A DNA stretch of 64,000 bases from positions 744,001 through 808,000 of the forward strand of contig JANVFP010000007.1 of assembly GCA_027919835.1 (NCBI GenBank). The letters are read 5' to 3'. Source of the DNA: Lentinula raphanica (taxonomy: Eukaryota > Basidiomycota > Agaricomycetes > Agaricales > Omphalotaceae). The notes beneath the pieces are model-generated. The model had not been told where the DNA came from. It was given only the letters and a program-made list of their open reading frames with translations, and did no database searches. Both the position numbers and the translations under genes were made by a program. Below are positions 36,420-48,836 of this stretch, piece by piece (positions within the stretch are counted from its first letter, which is position 1; every line of letters begins with the position of its first letter).

Positions 36420-36926
36420 ATGGCGAGGCGATCCCGCCGTGCATTACGCGCGCTCCATACATTTCGTCGTTCACGTCCCACGTCCCGCGCTGATGGACCC
36501 GGATATCTCTATGCTTACGTCGATCGTGGACATTTCTGGAAAGTGGGCATGACCAACAACTTCTCTCGCCGTCAGGAGGAATGGGACAAGTGGTGCCCAT
36601 CTCTTGACCGGATCTGGATGCCACCTGTTGAAGTGACGAGGAGAAGGAGGGCAGGTGGTTTGCACTGGTCCATTTCGATATCCTGGTTAATCTTTCTTCG
36701 TTTTTCAGAGTCGTTGGTACATCTCCTTCTGGAGATCCGGTGTTGCAACAGACCGCGAATTCGATGTCTGCGATGTATGTATCTCGGTTTCTATCTGGTC
36801 CATAACTTGACACTTTTTCTACAAGGCCGCAGGAACCATATCGAAATCTTCAGATTTTCCGCGGAATGGTCATTCGTATGGGAGAAGATTGTTTCCCCGC
36901 TGCTCGTTAGGGCTGCTCTGGAGTGA
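36420..36926 (+). CDS. T5orf172/GIY-YIG-like small protein, paralogue 1
   Basis: Three exons, 36420-36654, 36709-36774 and 36826-36926, splice to 133 residues with phases identical to the paralogue at 39198-39694. The core GYLYAYVDRGHFWKVGMTNN (residues ~28-47) corresponds to the GIY-YIG-type first strand and following helix as seen in the T5orf172/MUG113 group. RRQEEWDKWCP, an AESLVHLLLE helix, a CLRC pair and HIEIFRF...W complete the domain. Catalysis is unproven; the group includes nuclease folds and DNA-binding relatives. The last acceptor is an unusual AAG. The first ATG is used and there is a short Arg-rich N-terminus. Confidence 0.65.
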   Translation: MARRSRRALRALHTFRRSRPTSRADGPGYLYAYVDRGHFWKVGMTNNFSRRQEEWDKWCPSLDRIWMPPVEVTRRRRAGGLHWSISISWLIFLRFSESLVHLLLEIRCCNRPRIRCLRCMYLGFYLVHNLTLFLQGRRNHIEIFRFSAEWSFVWEKIVSPLLVRAALE

Positions 36927-38659
36927 GGTACGCATCTTTCTGTTCTCTCTTCTTCAAGACTTGCTGAATTTGATTTCCTCCAGTGGGACATATACTATCG
37001 TCGACATGTATTGAATGATTAGAATAGTTTCATACACAAAGATACATATCAGCATATCAACTAGACGAAGCTCTCTAAGATAAGTATCGAACTATCTGGA
37101 TAATGTGCACTGCTCACAAAAATGCTCTAGTCGTAGGGCAAGCCAGTCAGGGACTGGTGCTTCAGCCTCCTACATTTCCACCCAAATGCGCTCGCCTGTG
37201 ATTCTCGCGATGCGCGGCGCTACAACGAAGTCGATCCAAGCGTGACGGGACAGTTGTGGATCGGAACGGCACGGTCGAACGAATTCACCTTCACTAATCA
37301 TCTCTCTACAACAACAGACGCAATTTGAATGATTTTGGAACGTATGCACCCTTTCTTTTCTACTCTAGAGCGCTCAGCTCATATCTCATATACGCCAGGC
37401 TGTCTCTCCTTGTTCACAAATTCAAAACACTCACCACTACTGAATACAACCCCGGCATACGTCGTAGTCTCAGTGAGTCGAGAACTCTTGTCATTCCTGG
37501 AGGCATTTCAATTCGTCCATCGCTCGCTCTGAATAAAGATATCACAAGAATCTCCTGCAGATCTCCTGCAGTTGCCGCCGCTTGGGTTCGATGAGAATAC
37601 AGCGAGAATGTTTCAGATGAGCAACTTAGACCAGTAAAGCTGACTTTATTTGCTCGACGTTTTTATCTTTGTTCACTTCGTTGCATTCCAGGTCACCTGC
37701 GTATATCGATGATGGTTTCCCAGCCTCCACTCACCTCACCTTCCTCGGCGGACTCACCGCTGTCACCCTCCCAATCACCCTCGTTCCCTGTCTATTCGCC
37801 AGACGCAGATTGGGGTATCTCTGCAAAGACAGTTCAACGAGCTAGAGTCCACAACGAAGAGCTTGCAAAGAGAACTACAAGCAACATCAGTTGCTGTCAC
37901 CCGTGCTCAAATGACCGCTGATGTCGAACGACGGAAGATGAGGGCGTCAACTCATGAGTTGAGAGAGGAGATTACAATGTATACGTAGTCATATTCTCAG
38001 AAAGTTTTGACAAATTTCCTATATTGAGGATTTGAAATCTCCTCTTTTGCAGTTAGTTTAGAAGTGGCCAAAGACTTTGACATAGGAACTCAATCGCAAA
38101 GCTTTTCGACGGAGACAAATATGAATTTTTGACTCAGCAAAAAGAAATGAGAAACTTTCCTTTTCGAAAATTCAAAAGGAATATTTTTGAAATCCAGAAA
38201 TAAATCGGGTTATGATCGGGAGACGATGGGGCATCAGCGGGACCTCATCGCACTTCCAACGGGCTTACAGTGGGCACCAGGTGCGCACGGGCTGTGGTCG
38301 TACACCGATCTAAGCTCTCACATCGCGCTCAGCGCATCTCAATTCCCATTCGTCCATCGACTTCTGTCCACCTGATCGAACATACTTCTCTCAGTCTTTC
38401 TGCTCTAGCCACTCAGTGCAAGGAAATAGGTCGATACATCGTCCCATTCCTATAAGTATATTGAAATATGATCATCTAGCTACCTAAAATCTCCGAACAC
38501 TGAAGTCACCAAGACGTTAGTAACTGCTCCTGAGGAGGATGGGGCAAAGGGATTGGAGAGTTCACTGCCAATGACCTTCACCCGCTAAAACCAGCTTCCT
38601 ACACTTCCTAATCCAATTGGCGTTGTGGATGAGGGTGGTGATGTTGAAGTGGAACGGGA
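36927..38659. other. No confident gene; one coiled-coil exon-like stretch
   Basis: At about 37820-37980 (plus) one frame reads SLQRQFNELESTTKSLQREL and continues as a heptad-rich helix to a GTATAC-type donor. The preceding Ser/Pro-rich frame (37709-37800) is in a different phase. I cannot connect them into a gene. Confidence 0.3.
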
Positions 38660-39103
38660 CTAGGCGCGAAGTTCGTCAATAGAATGAGGGACGATCCAAT
38701 TGACGACATGAACGATGTTCACGTACCCTGGTACCAGATCTGGTGGAGTGTCGACCGGTAACACCCTGCACTGTGCTGGGAACTGGGAAGCGTCTGCTAC
38801 TAATTGCGATGCCAGACGAGACGACATATCTGAAATGGGAAGTAAGTATGAAAAATTGATGAGATAAAACATCAGCCATACGACTGACATGCTTGCTGCT
38901 TGTTGGGATTGGCGAGCTTGTTCCTTCGCCATTCTCTTGTAGACAGCCATGAACCGCGGAAAGTGATGAGATGTTGCATGGGTGTGTGTTGTAAAGGTGC
39001 AACCTGGAACGGCCTTATTAAAAGAGAACGAATCATTTCCAGTGTGGTACTTATCTTTTTGTAGAGGTTTTCGATAGTGGTTGGTCTTTATAATACATCG
39101 CAC
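38660..39103 (-). CDS. Hypothetical small protein (weak)
   Basis: An open frame of 147 codons, perhaps in truth two or three exons: a basic helix (FMAVYKRMAKEQARQSQQAA), a likely intronic stretch, then SRLASQLVADASQFPAQC and an acidic/hydrophobic end. No motif is recognised. It sits 95 bp from the start-distal end of the second GIY-YIG-like gene. Confidence 0.3.
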   Translation of the reverse strand: MRCIIKTNHYRKPLQKDKYHTGNDSFSFNKAVPGCTFTTHTHATSHHFPRFMAVYKRMAKEQARQSQQAASMSVVWLMFYLINFSYLLPISDMSSRLASQLVADASQFPAQCRVLPVDTPPDLVPGYVNIVHVVNWIVPHSIDELRA

Positions 39104-39197
39104 TTGGAATCTTATATATGAATCAATACATCAAGTAATAGTATGCCTTTCACTATGACTTTTGCAGAGTATTTTTGAAAGAACGAAAATACATACC

Positions 39198-39694
39198 TTA
39201 CGCCCTTGCAGCCTTAACAAGGCGCGGACGGATTATCTTTTTCCATGCAAACGACCGTTTCCCATGAAAAACAAACTTCTCGATATGAATCCTGCGGCCT
39301 GTACAGGATGTTTGCGGGGTAGGCTGTACAGAGGATGAGCGACGTACAGAGATGACAAAAATCCCGAGGTCGATCCGTGCACTCCAGCTCCAGTAAGATA
39401 TGGGCAAGTGATTCTGGAACAAGCTGAATCGGCATATTGAACTAAGGTATTCTAATACTCACCAGCCCTCCTTCTCCTCGTCACCCGTATGGGATGCATC
39501 CATTTCCGTTTGGGGTAAGGGCATTGCCTATTCCATTCGGCCTTTCGTCGCGCGAAATTACGCGTCATGCCAATTTTCCATTGGCGACCATTGAGAAAAG
39601 AGTACAGATAACCGGGCCCATCAGCGAGCGACACCGGCCGTGAGCTGCGAGAGGCGTAAATGGCGCATAGTTTTTGATTGGAGCGTCGCCCCAT
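39198..39694 (-). CDS. T5orf172/GIY-YIG-like small protein, paralogue 2
   Basis: Three exons, 39463-39694, 39348-39413 and 39198-39298, splice in phase to 132 residues. The core GYLYSFLNGRQWKIGMTRNF, RRKAEWNRQCP, AESLAHILLELEC, CHLC and HIEKFVFHGKRSFAWKKI parallel paralogue 1 position by position, with identical exon phases and exon 2/3 lengths (66 and 101 nt). The two genes face each other 2.3 kb apart, so they form an inverted pair. Conservation of the Cys pair formed across the second splice junction supports the model. Confidence 0.65.
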
Positions 39695-41948
39695 CGTCCG
39701 AAGAGGGGAATTGAACCGATGTGCGGAATTGGAAGGGCGCCTGATGGATAATTCGTACGAGAACGAGGGGGTGAACGCTAAAGGCTCGTGGAAGATGAGG
39801 GCTCTAATTTGGAGCTGGTGGATGCAGTAAAACGATGTTGATCGATGTAGTCGATGAGACTAGACAGAGGAGTTGGTAGATGCAGTTGAAAAGGATTTTG
39901 CTCTGTGCTGTCGATGGGATCAGGTAGAGGTAATCATTTGTTGTCGTTTATTCCTGCTTGACGCTCTCTTCGACGTTACCGTCAAGAATAGCAAAGAGCA
40001 CACGGGTAAGAGCTGGGAGTTATAGTGGATTCCAGGGAACTGAATATCGTTCAAGTGAGCGTGTTTCGGTGTCAGATTCAACGTCCGCAAAGATATTGGG
40101 AGAATCTTCGCGACGATGGATGATGACGGGCGTACGTGGAAGTCGGAAAGGCGAATATTTTCGATTGTTCTCTCGTTCCACTTGAGAGATGCGAGGTGAG
40201 ATGATGGAAAGACGAGACACGATAAGACGAAATGTTAGATGCAATGGACACGTCAATGCGGTCGGTGTGGTACCACTACAACAACGACAAGGAGTATCGA
40301 TGAAGATTGGCAACAATGAATCTCAACCTGAAGTGATTTCTTGGGACTTGTCAAAGGAATCACTGTCGGATGGGAGATGGACGAAAGGTCGTCTGCGTTG
40401 TGACTTGTGTGATCTGTTTGGAATCTGGTCATATCCTTAAACCGCTCCTCCAACTCTCGAGCTTGAATAAGCAGGGATCACGTTGATCATCGTATCGTTT
40501 TCCTTGGGAGGCAGATACAGCATGCCATATAGGGGAACGGGAACGAGAAGGCGTATACGCGTAGCCTTTGGTGGGGTCGATATAGCAATGGGACTAAAGG
40601 TTGGAGCCCCATGGGGTGCGGAAGGGGTCGGGGGAGAACGGTGGAAGGGGAGAACCTACTCGCGGTTTCCATTGCTGCCGATGCAAACCTCCCATCGTCG
40701 TCAACTGATGATTGATCACTTTCAAAGGACGAAGCAGGAATCGTGCAAGGTCAGCAAACGTCGAGGCGCGTACTGATATGCTTTGTTCCTCTCCTTTGAT
40801 TCCTTCACCTGTTTGGATTCGGGTATGATATGAATGCTGAATTCGGCCGCGCGAGCGGCGTTCCTGATGAAGTCGCCAATGTCTGTTGAGTAAGACCATT
40901 TGAATTGACGATGAGTTATGGGTGAGGACGATGACGGTGTGCATCTGAATGATATGGTTGTCGTTGTATCGTTTCTTTTATCAGGTGGGATAATGGCTTT
41001 GGAGGGTGTAAGAGGAGCAGGTGAGATACGACGTCGATGCGGTCAAACGAGGTGGATTTCAGGAACTCGGCGATGAGGGCCCGGTGCTTGGAATACGAAA
41101 GTTTTCATGTGAATCAGAATTGCGATAACCGGGCGATGATATTTCGCTGTAGACTCAAGCCATCGATTTATGTAGAAGCAGCAGCGATTGGAAAGCAGTC
41201 CAACTGATGTCGCCACACATTCTGGACTATTGAATGCAGAGCAAGAGCGGGAGAGGCAAAGATCGTTCTCAATCGTTCACCAACAATAGTCTTGAAGGAA
41301 AGGAAAGTGGAAGAGCGGGAGGGGAGCAGATCCGCTTGTGGTTCTGTCAGGTTGTCCTGGTGTGAACTAGATCTAGAGGAGCTTAGAGAAATCTGGCAAT
41401 GGCAGACAGAACCACGCACCTGCTCATCGGTGTATCCATCGTACTAAGGTATACGGAGTTGACACAATTTGCAGATATTTCACAAGACAAGCATGTCGAA
41501 TAGACCCAACAGGTTGATTGCAGCCAACGAAGCCTTGCCTAGATGAGGGGCTGAGCATCCGTTGGCTGCAAAGAAAGTGATTCTTCAATGAGATAGTGGC
41601 CGTGAAAGTCGTTCCAGCGAGAAGTTGATTAGGTTGCCTTGGGACAAATACGTTTAGACGGAAGTGGTGGGTGCAGAGAAATGAGTAGTTGGATTTTGGA
41701 GATGGCCCAGAGACCGCAAGGGGTAACTCGGGAAAGTTTGGAATCTATTGTACCTGAACGTTGAGCGTTCAACCGTTGTCCTCATGAGTGTAAAATTTCT
41801 TGAACAACAACGGTCGAGACTTGAATGGTTATACACACACAAATTCACGTTGAGAATACATAGGTTCATGTTATTGGGAATATACGATACATTACACCAC
41901 CGTTAGACTTCTTCGAAGCGTCCCAGACTATTGATGAGATACATGAGT
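39695..41948. other. No gene recognised
   Basis: Several frames of 60-115 codons overlap on both strands (for example 40020-40316 minus, 40483-40776 plus), but none shows a motif, and no set of introns joins them convincingly. Confidence 0.35.
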
Positions 41949-43888
41949 TCAGAATTCCATGCTAAAAGCGCTTCCGCTATTGCCACTCCCAGTGGCAGAC
42001 GATGGAGTAGGCTGAGTTCCGGATGGTTGAACGGGGCCGGAAAACAATTGGTTGGGGTCGAAGCCTACAAAATTGTAGACCGGAATCTCGATGTTAGATA
42101 TCTGTAGGTCTGCTCGATCAACTGGATACAAATTCTCCAAGTAGTTCGGACGAAAGTATGACACCGAAAGCCCTACGGGGGGCGGCCTGAACGTGGCTTC
42201 GTCAACTGGGATTCGAAGTATATGGGCGCGGCCAGCTCGATGAAAAATGAGCTTTTCGATTGCAGGGGCACTGTCCACAATTCGAAAGAGATCGCTGAAC
42301 CAAGGATGGCGCCAATGAAGTACCATGATTTTCTTGACACCGTGGTTCCGGGAAAGTCCTCCAACAGTCATTGGTACCTCCCCATCTTCTTCATCTGACA
42401 TACCGTCATGCTTCAAGGTGTCCACAACATGCATAACATAATCCCAGAAAGCTAACCCCTGCCGGTCATTACGCTCTTGGCAAAGACGAGACATTATCGT
42501 TGCTATGTCTGCACGAGTTCGGTATTTCTGGAGAGTATATTAGCGTACGCTGGTAATGATGAGCATGATCAAGATAGCTTACAATATGTCGGATAGTTGT
42601 CATGCCTTGTTTCCTGTTCGTTTCGTCATGCTGATTCGCGAGACGGAGAATGCGATCTTCGTGAGTTTCACCAGGGCGAGGCCGAGATTCCACTTCCCGT
42701 CTCAGAACTTTGTTGACACGATCTTTGAAGAGGCCCTCCCAGTCGAAGCTCTGTTCACCATATTGCCCATTCGGGAACCCTGCAGCCAGTGTACGGGCTC
42801 CATCAGCGAGAAGTCGAATGAGCGTACGATTCCATGGGGATCGCAGGAGTTCCTTAACAGTCAAACCACACTTGTCGAGGCAAGCGTCCTTGACGTTTGG
42901 CTGCTGGGCATTGGGTGTTCGCGCTAGAAACTGCTCCAGAACGTCGGCGGCAACACCATCTTTTGCAAAGACAGCGTTCATAGTCTTGACACCAAAAGCC
43001 TTCTTGAAGAAGATTCGGCCCAGGCGCTGTGGAGATGGATAAGACTTGTCAGTATAGAAACAGGCAAAGAAGTAGTACTTACATTAGTGTCCTTGCGCAC
43101 TTGACTCTTTGAATAAGTCGTGGATACTTGAGGCAGTTGAGCTCTGTTTACACCACCTCGGTTATCCATGTTCAAAATTTCATCGTTATCGTCTTCAGAG
43201 TCTTCAGAGTCAGCGTCCCAGCCTCGGTTTTCAGGTCTCTTCTCTCTCTGCCTCTCCGTGAGCTGTAAAGATTCTAAGTTATATGATCGAGCAACTGTAG
43301 AATATACACACATCATCGCCAATGAATCCAAAATTACTATCATCTTGAAACGGGTTACAAATGCCTGTGTCCTGAGAAGGATTACCATTGTCACCAACAC
43401 CATTAGGCGCTGCGCCAGGCCGCTCTCGAAACTGATTTGTGAAATCAAGCTATTTCCATTGTACGTAGTGAAGAAGACTTACCGGAGAGTCAAGTATCCC
43501 TCCGAGACTGGGCTCCAAGTCATCGAGGTTACGAGCAGGTTTCTCCGGATCGTACTTCCATAGCATGATATCACCACGTAGCGTACCCAATACCAAGACA
43601 TGGGTCTTCGTCTTCGAGAAGTACAGCCAAATGGAGGACGATACCACGTATTTCGGATTTTGAGGTGTATATTTGAGTTGTGGTAGTGGAACTGGTGCTG
43701 AAGTGGATAAATCCCATACAGAAACACCGCCGTAGCCTGATATCGATTGTACATAGTCTCGAGGGAATGCATGATATTACAAGCTTACCAGTGGCTGCCA
43801 CAAATTTCCCTCCGGCAGAGAATGAAACTGACAGAACGGCATCGCGCATACCGTGCAGCGTAAGATGGTGTTCATAACCGACAGACAT
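41949..43888 (-). CDS. Fusion-like protein: WD40-type N-terminus plus conserved basidiomycete C-terminus
   Basis: Six exons, 43789-43888, 43483-43736, 43312-43449, 43083-43262, 42583-43026 and 41949-42527, join in phase into 564 residues with no stop. Residues 1-100 look like one or two WD40 blades (DAVLSVSFSAGGKFVAATG, GVSVWDLSTS, VLVLGTLRGDIMLWKYD). An acidic linker (DSEDSEDDNDE) leads to a helical region (LGRIFFKKAFGVKTMNAVF, KCGLTVKELLRSPWNRTLI, DWEGLFKDRVNKVLRREVE). The C-terminal ~190 residues end in a Ser/Thr/Gly-rich tail. Too few blades are present for a complete propeller, so this may be a chimera made by capture of a WD40 gene's 5' end. Function unknown. Splicing is supported by six consecutive in-phase junctions. 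Confidence 0.65.
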
Positions 43889-44157
43889 GTTGATGGAAGC
43901 GGGTACTGAGAGTTAGAGGTTGTACATGTTCGATACGATGAAGTAGAAGATAGGTAGAGAAATTAGAGTTAGAAGAAGCGCTCCTGCATCCTGAATTTAA
44001 GGCGAAACACGATATAGTGGTAGATGGGGAACGAGGCAGAGGTCAAAGACTCAAAGATGACTTGTCTTGTGAAAGGGGTGTTGATTGGTAAGCAGAAGCG
44101 CTCACGGAGCGCCGTTCGTTGCTTTGTTCAATCCTATTCTCCTTGTTCGCCAAAAGA

Positions 44158-45472
44158 TGCAACGAGTCTTTGATTTCTGCGTCTTTTCAACTTACCCAGT
44201 TCTGACTCTACCTCTATCTCGGAAGCGAAAACGAAAGCAAGACTTAAAGCAAAACCTGAAAGGCAAGTCCTCCATCGTGGTGGAGAATCTGCTCTAACAC
44301 TCCAGTGATCAGCAACGAAGGCCCTTCCTAATGATTACGCCGAGTTCATCGACTACATTGAACTCTATCCTGCCGCTCATACCATAGCCTCTATTGACCA
44401 AGACGAGGCTCCGTGGACTGGTCACACTGGTCCTATATACCGAACTCCTCGTGGATCGCGCCGCTCAAGCCCATATCCTTCCTCTCGAACAAATCGTTTG
44501 TCCACTCCTCGTTCATCTTCTCCCAATGGCCTACAATATACACGCTCTAGGGCTACTTCTGTCTCTTCATCATCTTCATCCTCCGAGTCCTTTCATGACT
44601 CCGAATCTGACGCCAGTTCCGATTCACTCCCGCATATGGATGTGCCCTTGGCTCCTCGATTCGGGGGAGTACAAGGACAGTCTAGATCTGATCGCACTCC
44701 TGACAGCGATACGGATGGCGGGCCTACTGGTCGTGAAGAGGTTGAAATGGAAAGGCCACTAAGGAAACCCAAGGCAAACTTTGCCTACGAGAGTGACGAG
44801 GAAATCATTCGAACAGGTCTGGGGGTCATAACGTCGACTACTAGACTTGGCGCTGCTACCAAGGAGGTCAAGAAACCTGCGACGAAACAGGGAACGAAAC
44901 GTGTTATGCTCGTGGTCAAGGATGCTAGCAGCGGAACCAGAAGTAAACAGCTCGCCTCAGTCGTTGGCTCAGACGATGAAGATGACCTCATTCCGAAACC
45001 TCCTGGAGAGGTCGGACGCCCAAACCGAGGTGGCTATAACCTTTGCGACGCGTTAGGATGGCCAAAGGACGAATACAAGGTTGTTCAAGTGCGTCAGTCT
45101 CTTTTGTCCTCAAACACTTGCTTAAACTTGACAGTTCAGAAATTTATCAACAAAGCAGTGGAAAATCACCTCGTCTGTGACTCGCCAATGAAACAACAAT
45201 CTCTATTGTCTCTCAAGAAAGTTCGGGACATGGTGAGCTATAGACCCTGTATCAGGTAGTGACGAACGACTCACACAAAAAGCTAGGCTGTTAAGAAATA
45301 TCCCAACTTGAAGGAAAAAGATCTTTGGGCGGTTGATGATTTCATTCGGAGTCATCTGAAGTATCGAAAGGCAGCGCTCAGAACCGAGAAGCTGGAGAAG
45401 GTCGCTGCAGATTTGAAGAAACAACTGGCATCTCAGACGTCTCACCCTACCGCGAGCTCATCCCGTTCCTAA
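44158..45472 (+). CDS. Conserved basidiomycete protein of unknown function
   Basis: The frame is coherent from about 44300 to the TAA at 45472, with introns at about 45092-45134 (GTCAGT donor) and 45233-45286. Upstream, a possible GC-AG intron (44258-44306) joins SRKRKRKQDLKQNLK to ATKALPNDYAEF. The start at 44158 is a guess and the 5' end could differ. The protein has PWTGHTGPIYRTPRGSRR, a Ser/Asp-rich middle, then the best-defined part: RPNRGGYNLCDALGW, QKFINKAVENHL, LLSLKKVRDMAVKKYPNL and WAVDDFIRSHLKYRK, ending in a short coiled coil. I recall this arrangement as a recurrent basidiomycete family, but no function is known to me. Confidence 0.5.
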
Positions 45473-45831
45473 ACATACAAGACCATATATAGATATATAT
45501 GTATTTCTATGGTGGGCCATAGCCTTCTCAGAACGTTCATTCCTTCCCAAAATTCATTTCTGTCATTCTTTGAATCACAATAATTGTATTTTCAGAATGA
45601 CCCAACGACAGTGATATCTAGCTCAACATTAAGGAACAAAGAACAGGATATGACTAAGTACAAATGCGTTCAGGAAAGGCTCAAATTGAGCACGATAACC
45701 ACATGTTCAGATATACTCCACCTCGCACTGTGCACAATAACGTCCGAAAAAGGTATGATTTCGAGTTGATCTGAAAACTGATTAGAGACCGTCTTGGCTT
45801 CAAATCCATCATCCCAGAACCTCGAAAACTG

Positions 45832-46170
45832 TTACAGCTGCACATTTTTAATGGAACGCTTGACGATAAATGACAGAGCGCCACCTCCGCGCGTCCTGAA
45901 AATATGCTGGATTTGACCAGCGACCCATCGCCCGTCGGATGTCCCGCCATTTGGAATAAAGCAGATGTAACTGTTTCTAGGTGCAATACTGCGTGGAATC
46001 GTATAGTCACCTCTTTCGGCCGGAGTCCGGGTTAGACACTCGACGTCGGCAGAACCGACCACTTGGATGACTTCAGGTGGAGTAGAGATGGTATGGGAGG
46101 ATGATGAGTCTGAGAACGAAAGTAAATCGTCGGGAAAAGGTTCATCTTCATCGAATTCAGTATCGGTTCT
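45832..46170 (-). pseudogene. Possible transposase-associated C-terminal fragment
   Basis: A minus-strand frame with an acidic start, then YICFIPNGGTSDGRWVAGQI and FRTRGGGALSFIV. It reminds me of C-terminal segments after transposases of the Plavaka type in agarics. The evidence is only a general resemblance. The surrounding 45473-45831 and 46171-46679 show no recognised gene. Confidence 0.25.
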
Positions 46171-46744
46171 ATCGTCGTCTGTGCGGTATTGTAATTGTAA
46201 GCCTTATCCAAGAGCTTGAGGCAGTACCGAAGTAAAGGTGGACAGTCGGGTCGAAGTAACCACTGACGATAGGATTTTAGAAAAGTCGAAAATTAAATCA
46301 GGTCGGGCCGCAGTGTCAAGTGGAAGGCGCAAACTTGACTTCGAATGATAAGTCTCAGGTCGAACAGCTCAGGCTTGCAGCATTGATGTTACAGAATCTT
46401 CCTCGTCAAAGACCGGTTCGTACCACTGAGACATTAAGGATCAATATCGAACTGACGACGGTCTTGGATCTCTCAGGAGCCCAAGAAATAATCGTGTAGC
46501 AGTCACCCGAGCGATCGGGTTTTGGATTTTGAATACACAGAATAGGGAAGATCTCTTAGTAAGTAGTGTGACCATATATGTTTGGCGATTTACAGCAATT
46601 AGTTGGTTCTTGTTGTATGTATCAATAGCAGAAGTTGCTGCGAGGATTGTCGGTAGTAGACTCTTAGATATGTACAAACATATGTGTCAAGAAGATCAGC
46701 AGGGTGCGCAACATTAGTGCATGAATACCTGAAGGGAAGTCGAG

Positions 46745-48432
46745 CTATGGCGTTGCGTTTGGCCGATACATATGTTCAATACCGTGATGTCCATAATATC
46801 GCGACTCGTACGCTTCATTCGCAGCTTCTCCGTCCCACATACTACGTAAGTGCGGAGACGGTTTCGTGTCCTCGAACTGAGTAAAACTCTCCGGAGAATG
46901 GCCTTCGGTTTCTTGTGGGCGAGTGTAATCACTTGAGTAACCGCCCGTACTAGCACCTGCACTCCAACTGTGCGATTGAGGTAACTTTGTAGCCTCCGGT
47001 AGCACAGAAGAAGGCGAAGAGCGCTGAGAACGGGTAAAGTTTGACTCAGAAGGACTCTGTGATGATTGACTGTGGTACCCGTAGCTTGTCGGCCCGTTAA
47101 TGTAGTAAGAAGTCCCTCCACTGTAGTAGGGTGCTAATGACGGTGAAGATACAATTTCAGCAGTGCGAATATGCATGTCGTGTGGGCGATTCCAATTAAC
47201 TGCTGAAGAAAACTGTCCGGGATGGCCTGAGAACGCACAATTACTCATGCGATCGAATGACCGAATGTTTTGAGGACTCACTGCTGCTATAACATTGAGC
47301 ATCTTGTACGTCGGATGTATTCGAGCAGGAACCATCCTCGACACTGCGATAAAACGAGGAAGGGACCCTGTATAGAGCACTAGCAGCAGGCAATCGATCC
47401 GGAGGAGGAGAATGATACGAAAGCGGAGGTAGGTTATGATAGGGTGGGGTGATACTGGGAGTGTCTTCTCGTTGCCAGTTCTGTTTATGCTCGCGAGAAG
47501 TACGAGAGGGTAAACCACTGGCATGCGCAACCTTAGGATATGGGTTTGAAGCAATTTTAGAAGGACGAGGTAGTTTAGTCCTGTCACTTCGAGATGCATT
47601 ACGGTTGTCGATACGTACTACGTTGAGTTCACGCTGAGAGGGGCTTTCCTCCCTGTAGGCTTGAGAAACTTGAATATTTACCCCCGGCCCACCGACTGGA
47701 ACAACTTGATTCTGGGATTGATTAGCACGAGCACCGATTGAAAATTTGAAAATTTTCTATACTTACAAGGACTGGATCAGGACTGGACCTGGACTCCATT
47801 TCATCACTACTAAGAGGACGCGATGGTTCAGCTTTTGTCGCGTGCTAGCTCGGAGTAAGTATTAAATGAGAGACGCCGACTTTGCTATCTTGTAATCACC
47901 TCTAGATGTAGAGTCTCTCTGAACGGCTTCAGTAATTCATCCTCCACAGTCTGCTTGTACCAAGCCAGTAGAACCTCGTATTGTTGCTCAGAGACTTCTG
48001 GCATCAGATATAGTATTCGTAGTTTTTTGAGAATGGGCACTCGTGTGCATTTGACGTACGGAGGGCAGTTTCCACACTGAAGGGCTGTAGCTCGTATCTT
48101 GCAAGGCTTTTCCCTCTTGAGACATTGCTCGCAGCCCTGTAGAGAGAATGCATTGAGTGAAAATCAGAACAACGATCAGTAGTAGATGTGAATTTGTGAA
48201 TACGAACAACATGTCGATATTTTACGTTCAAATCGCGTCGCTCCTTAAGTGAGCCGTGCTTTTTGTATATAGTCCGGAAAGAATTTTTAAGCTCCTCAGT
48301 GATGCCTTCTACGTTGAGGTCAGCGGTAGTGGGATCACTCAAAAACTCCTCATCGGTGATCTGTCGAGACTCAGGAAAACGTGTTCTTCGATGCTCTGCA
48401 GCCGCCCTCTCAGACTGGTGCGGACGTTCCAT
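46745..48432 (-). CDS. Zn2Cys6-like cluster protein, copy B
   Basis: Exons 48208-48432, 47900-48136, 47767-47844, 47282-47711 and 46745-47226 splice in phase into about 483 residues. The cysteine-rich exon retains the spacing C-x2-C-x6-C-x8-C-x2-C-x5-C of copy A. Length differences from copy A in exons 4 and 5 are multiples of three, so both copies have kept an open frame while the neighbouring MATE genes have not, which suggests selection on this gene. The role is presumed nuclear; targets unknown. Confidence 0.75.
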
Positions 48433-48836
48433 GTTGGTACTGGTGATAGATCGTTGTCGTCGTGGGAGTAGTAAGAGTGCAAAGGCAGATTTCGTTATGG
48501 GTTATCTGCAGGTCTTTAAAGTAGGAAGAACAGCCTGGGTATATCCACGACGTCGGCTTATTGGGATGAATTATTACATCTCCCTACGATAGAGTGGCGA
48601 TGATGCCACGAGCTGCCAGGAGCTTCCATTCTTATCATGAAATCAAGAGCTTAAGATGTAATCTGCTGGGTTTTCCAAATTCCTTTCGCTCATCAAATTT
48701 GGTGAAAGTATGGCATACTGCCCCCCGAAACTTTTGGAAAATTTGACCCAAGCTAAGGTAAAAATACCTACTCTGTACTACGCTCCATTTTTGTCACTAT
48801 CGGGTTCGCATTTCATGCGGATCCAACAATCATGTC

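Noticed and set aside
40020..40944. Several frames near 100 codons on both strands
   Set aside because: They overlap, lack motifs, and no consistent splicing joins them.
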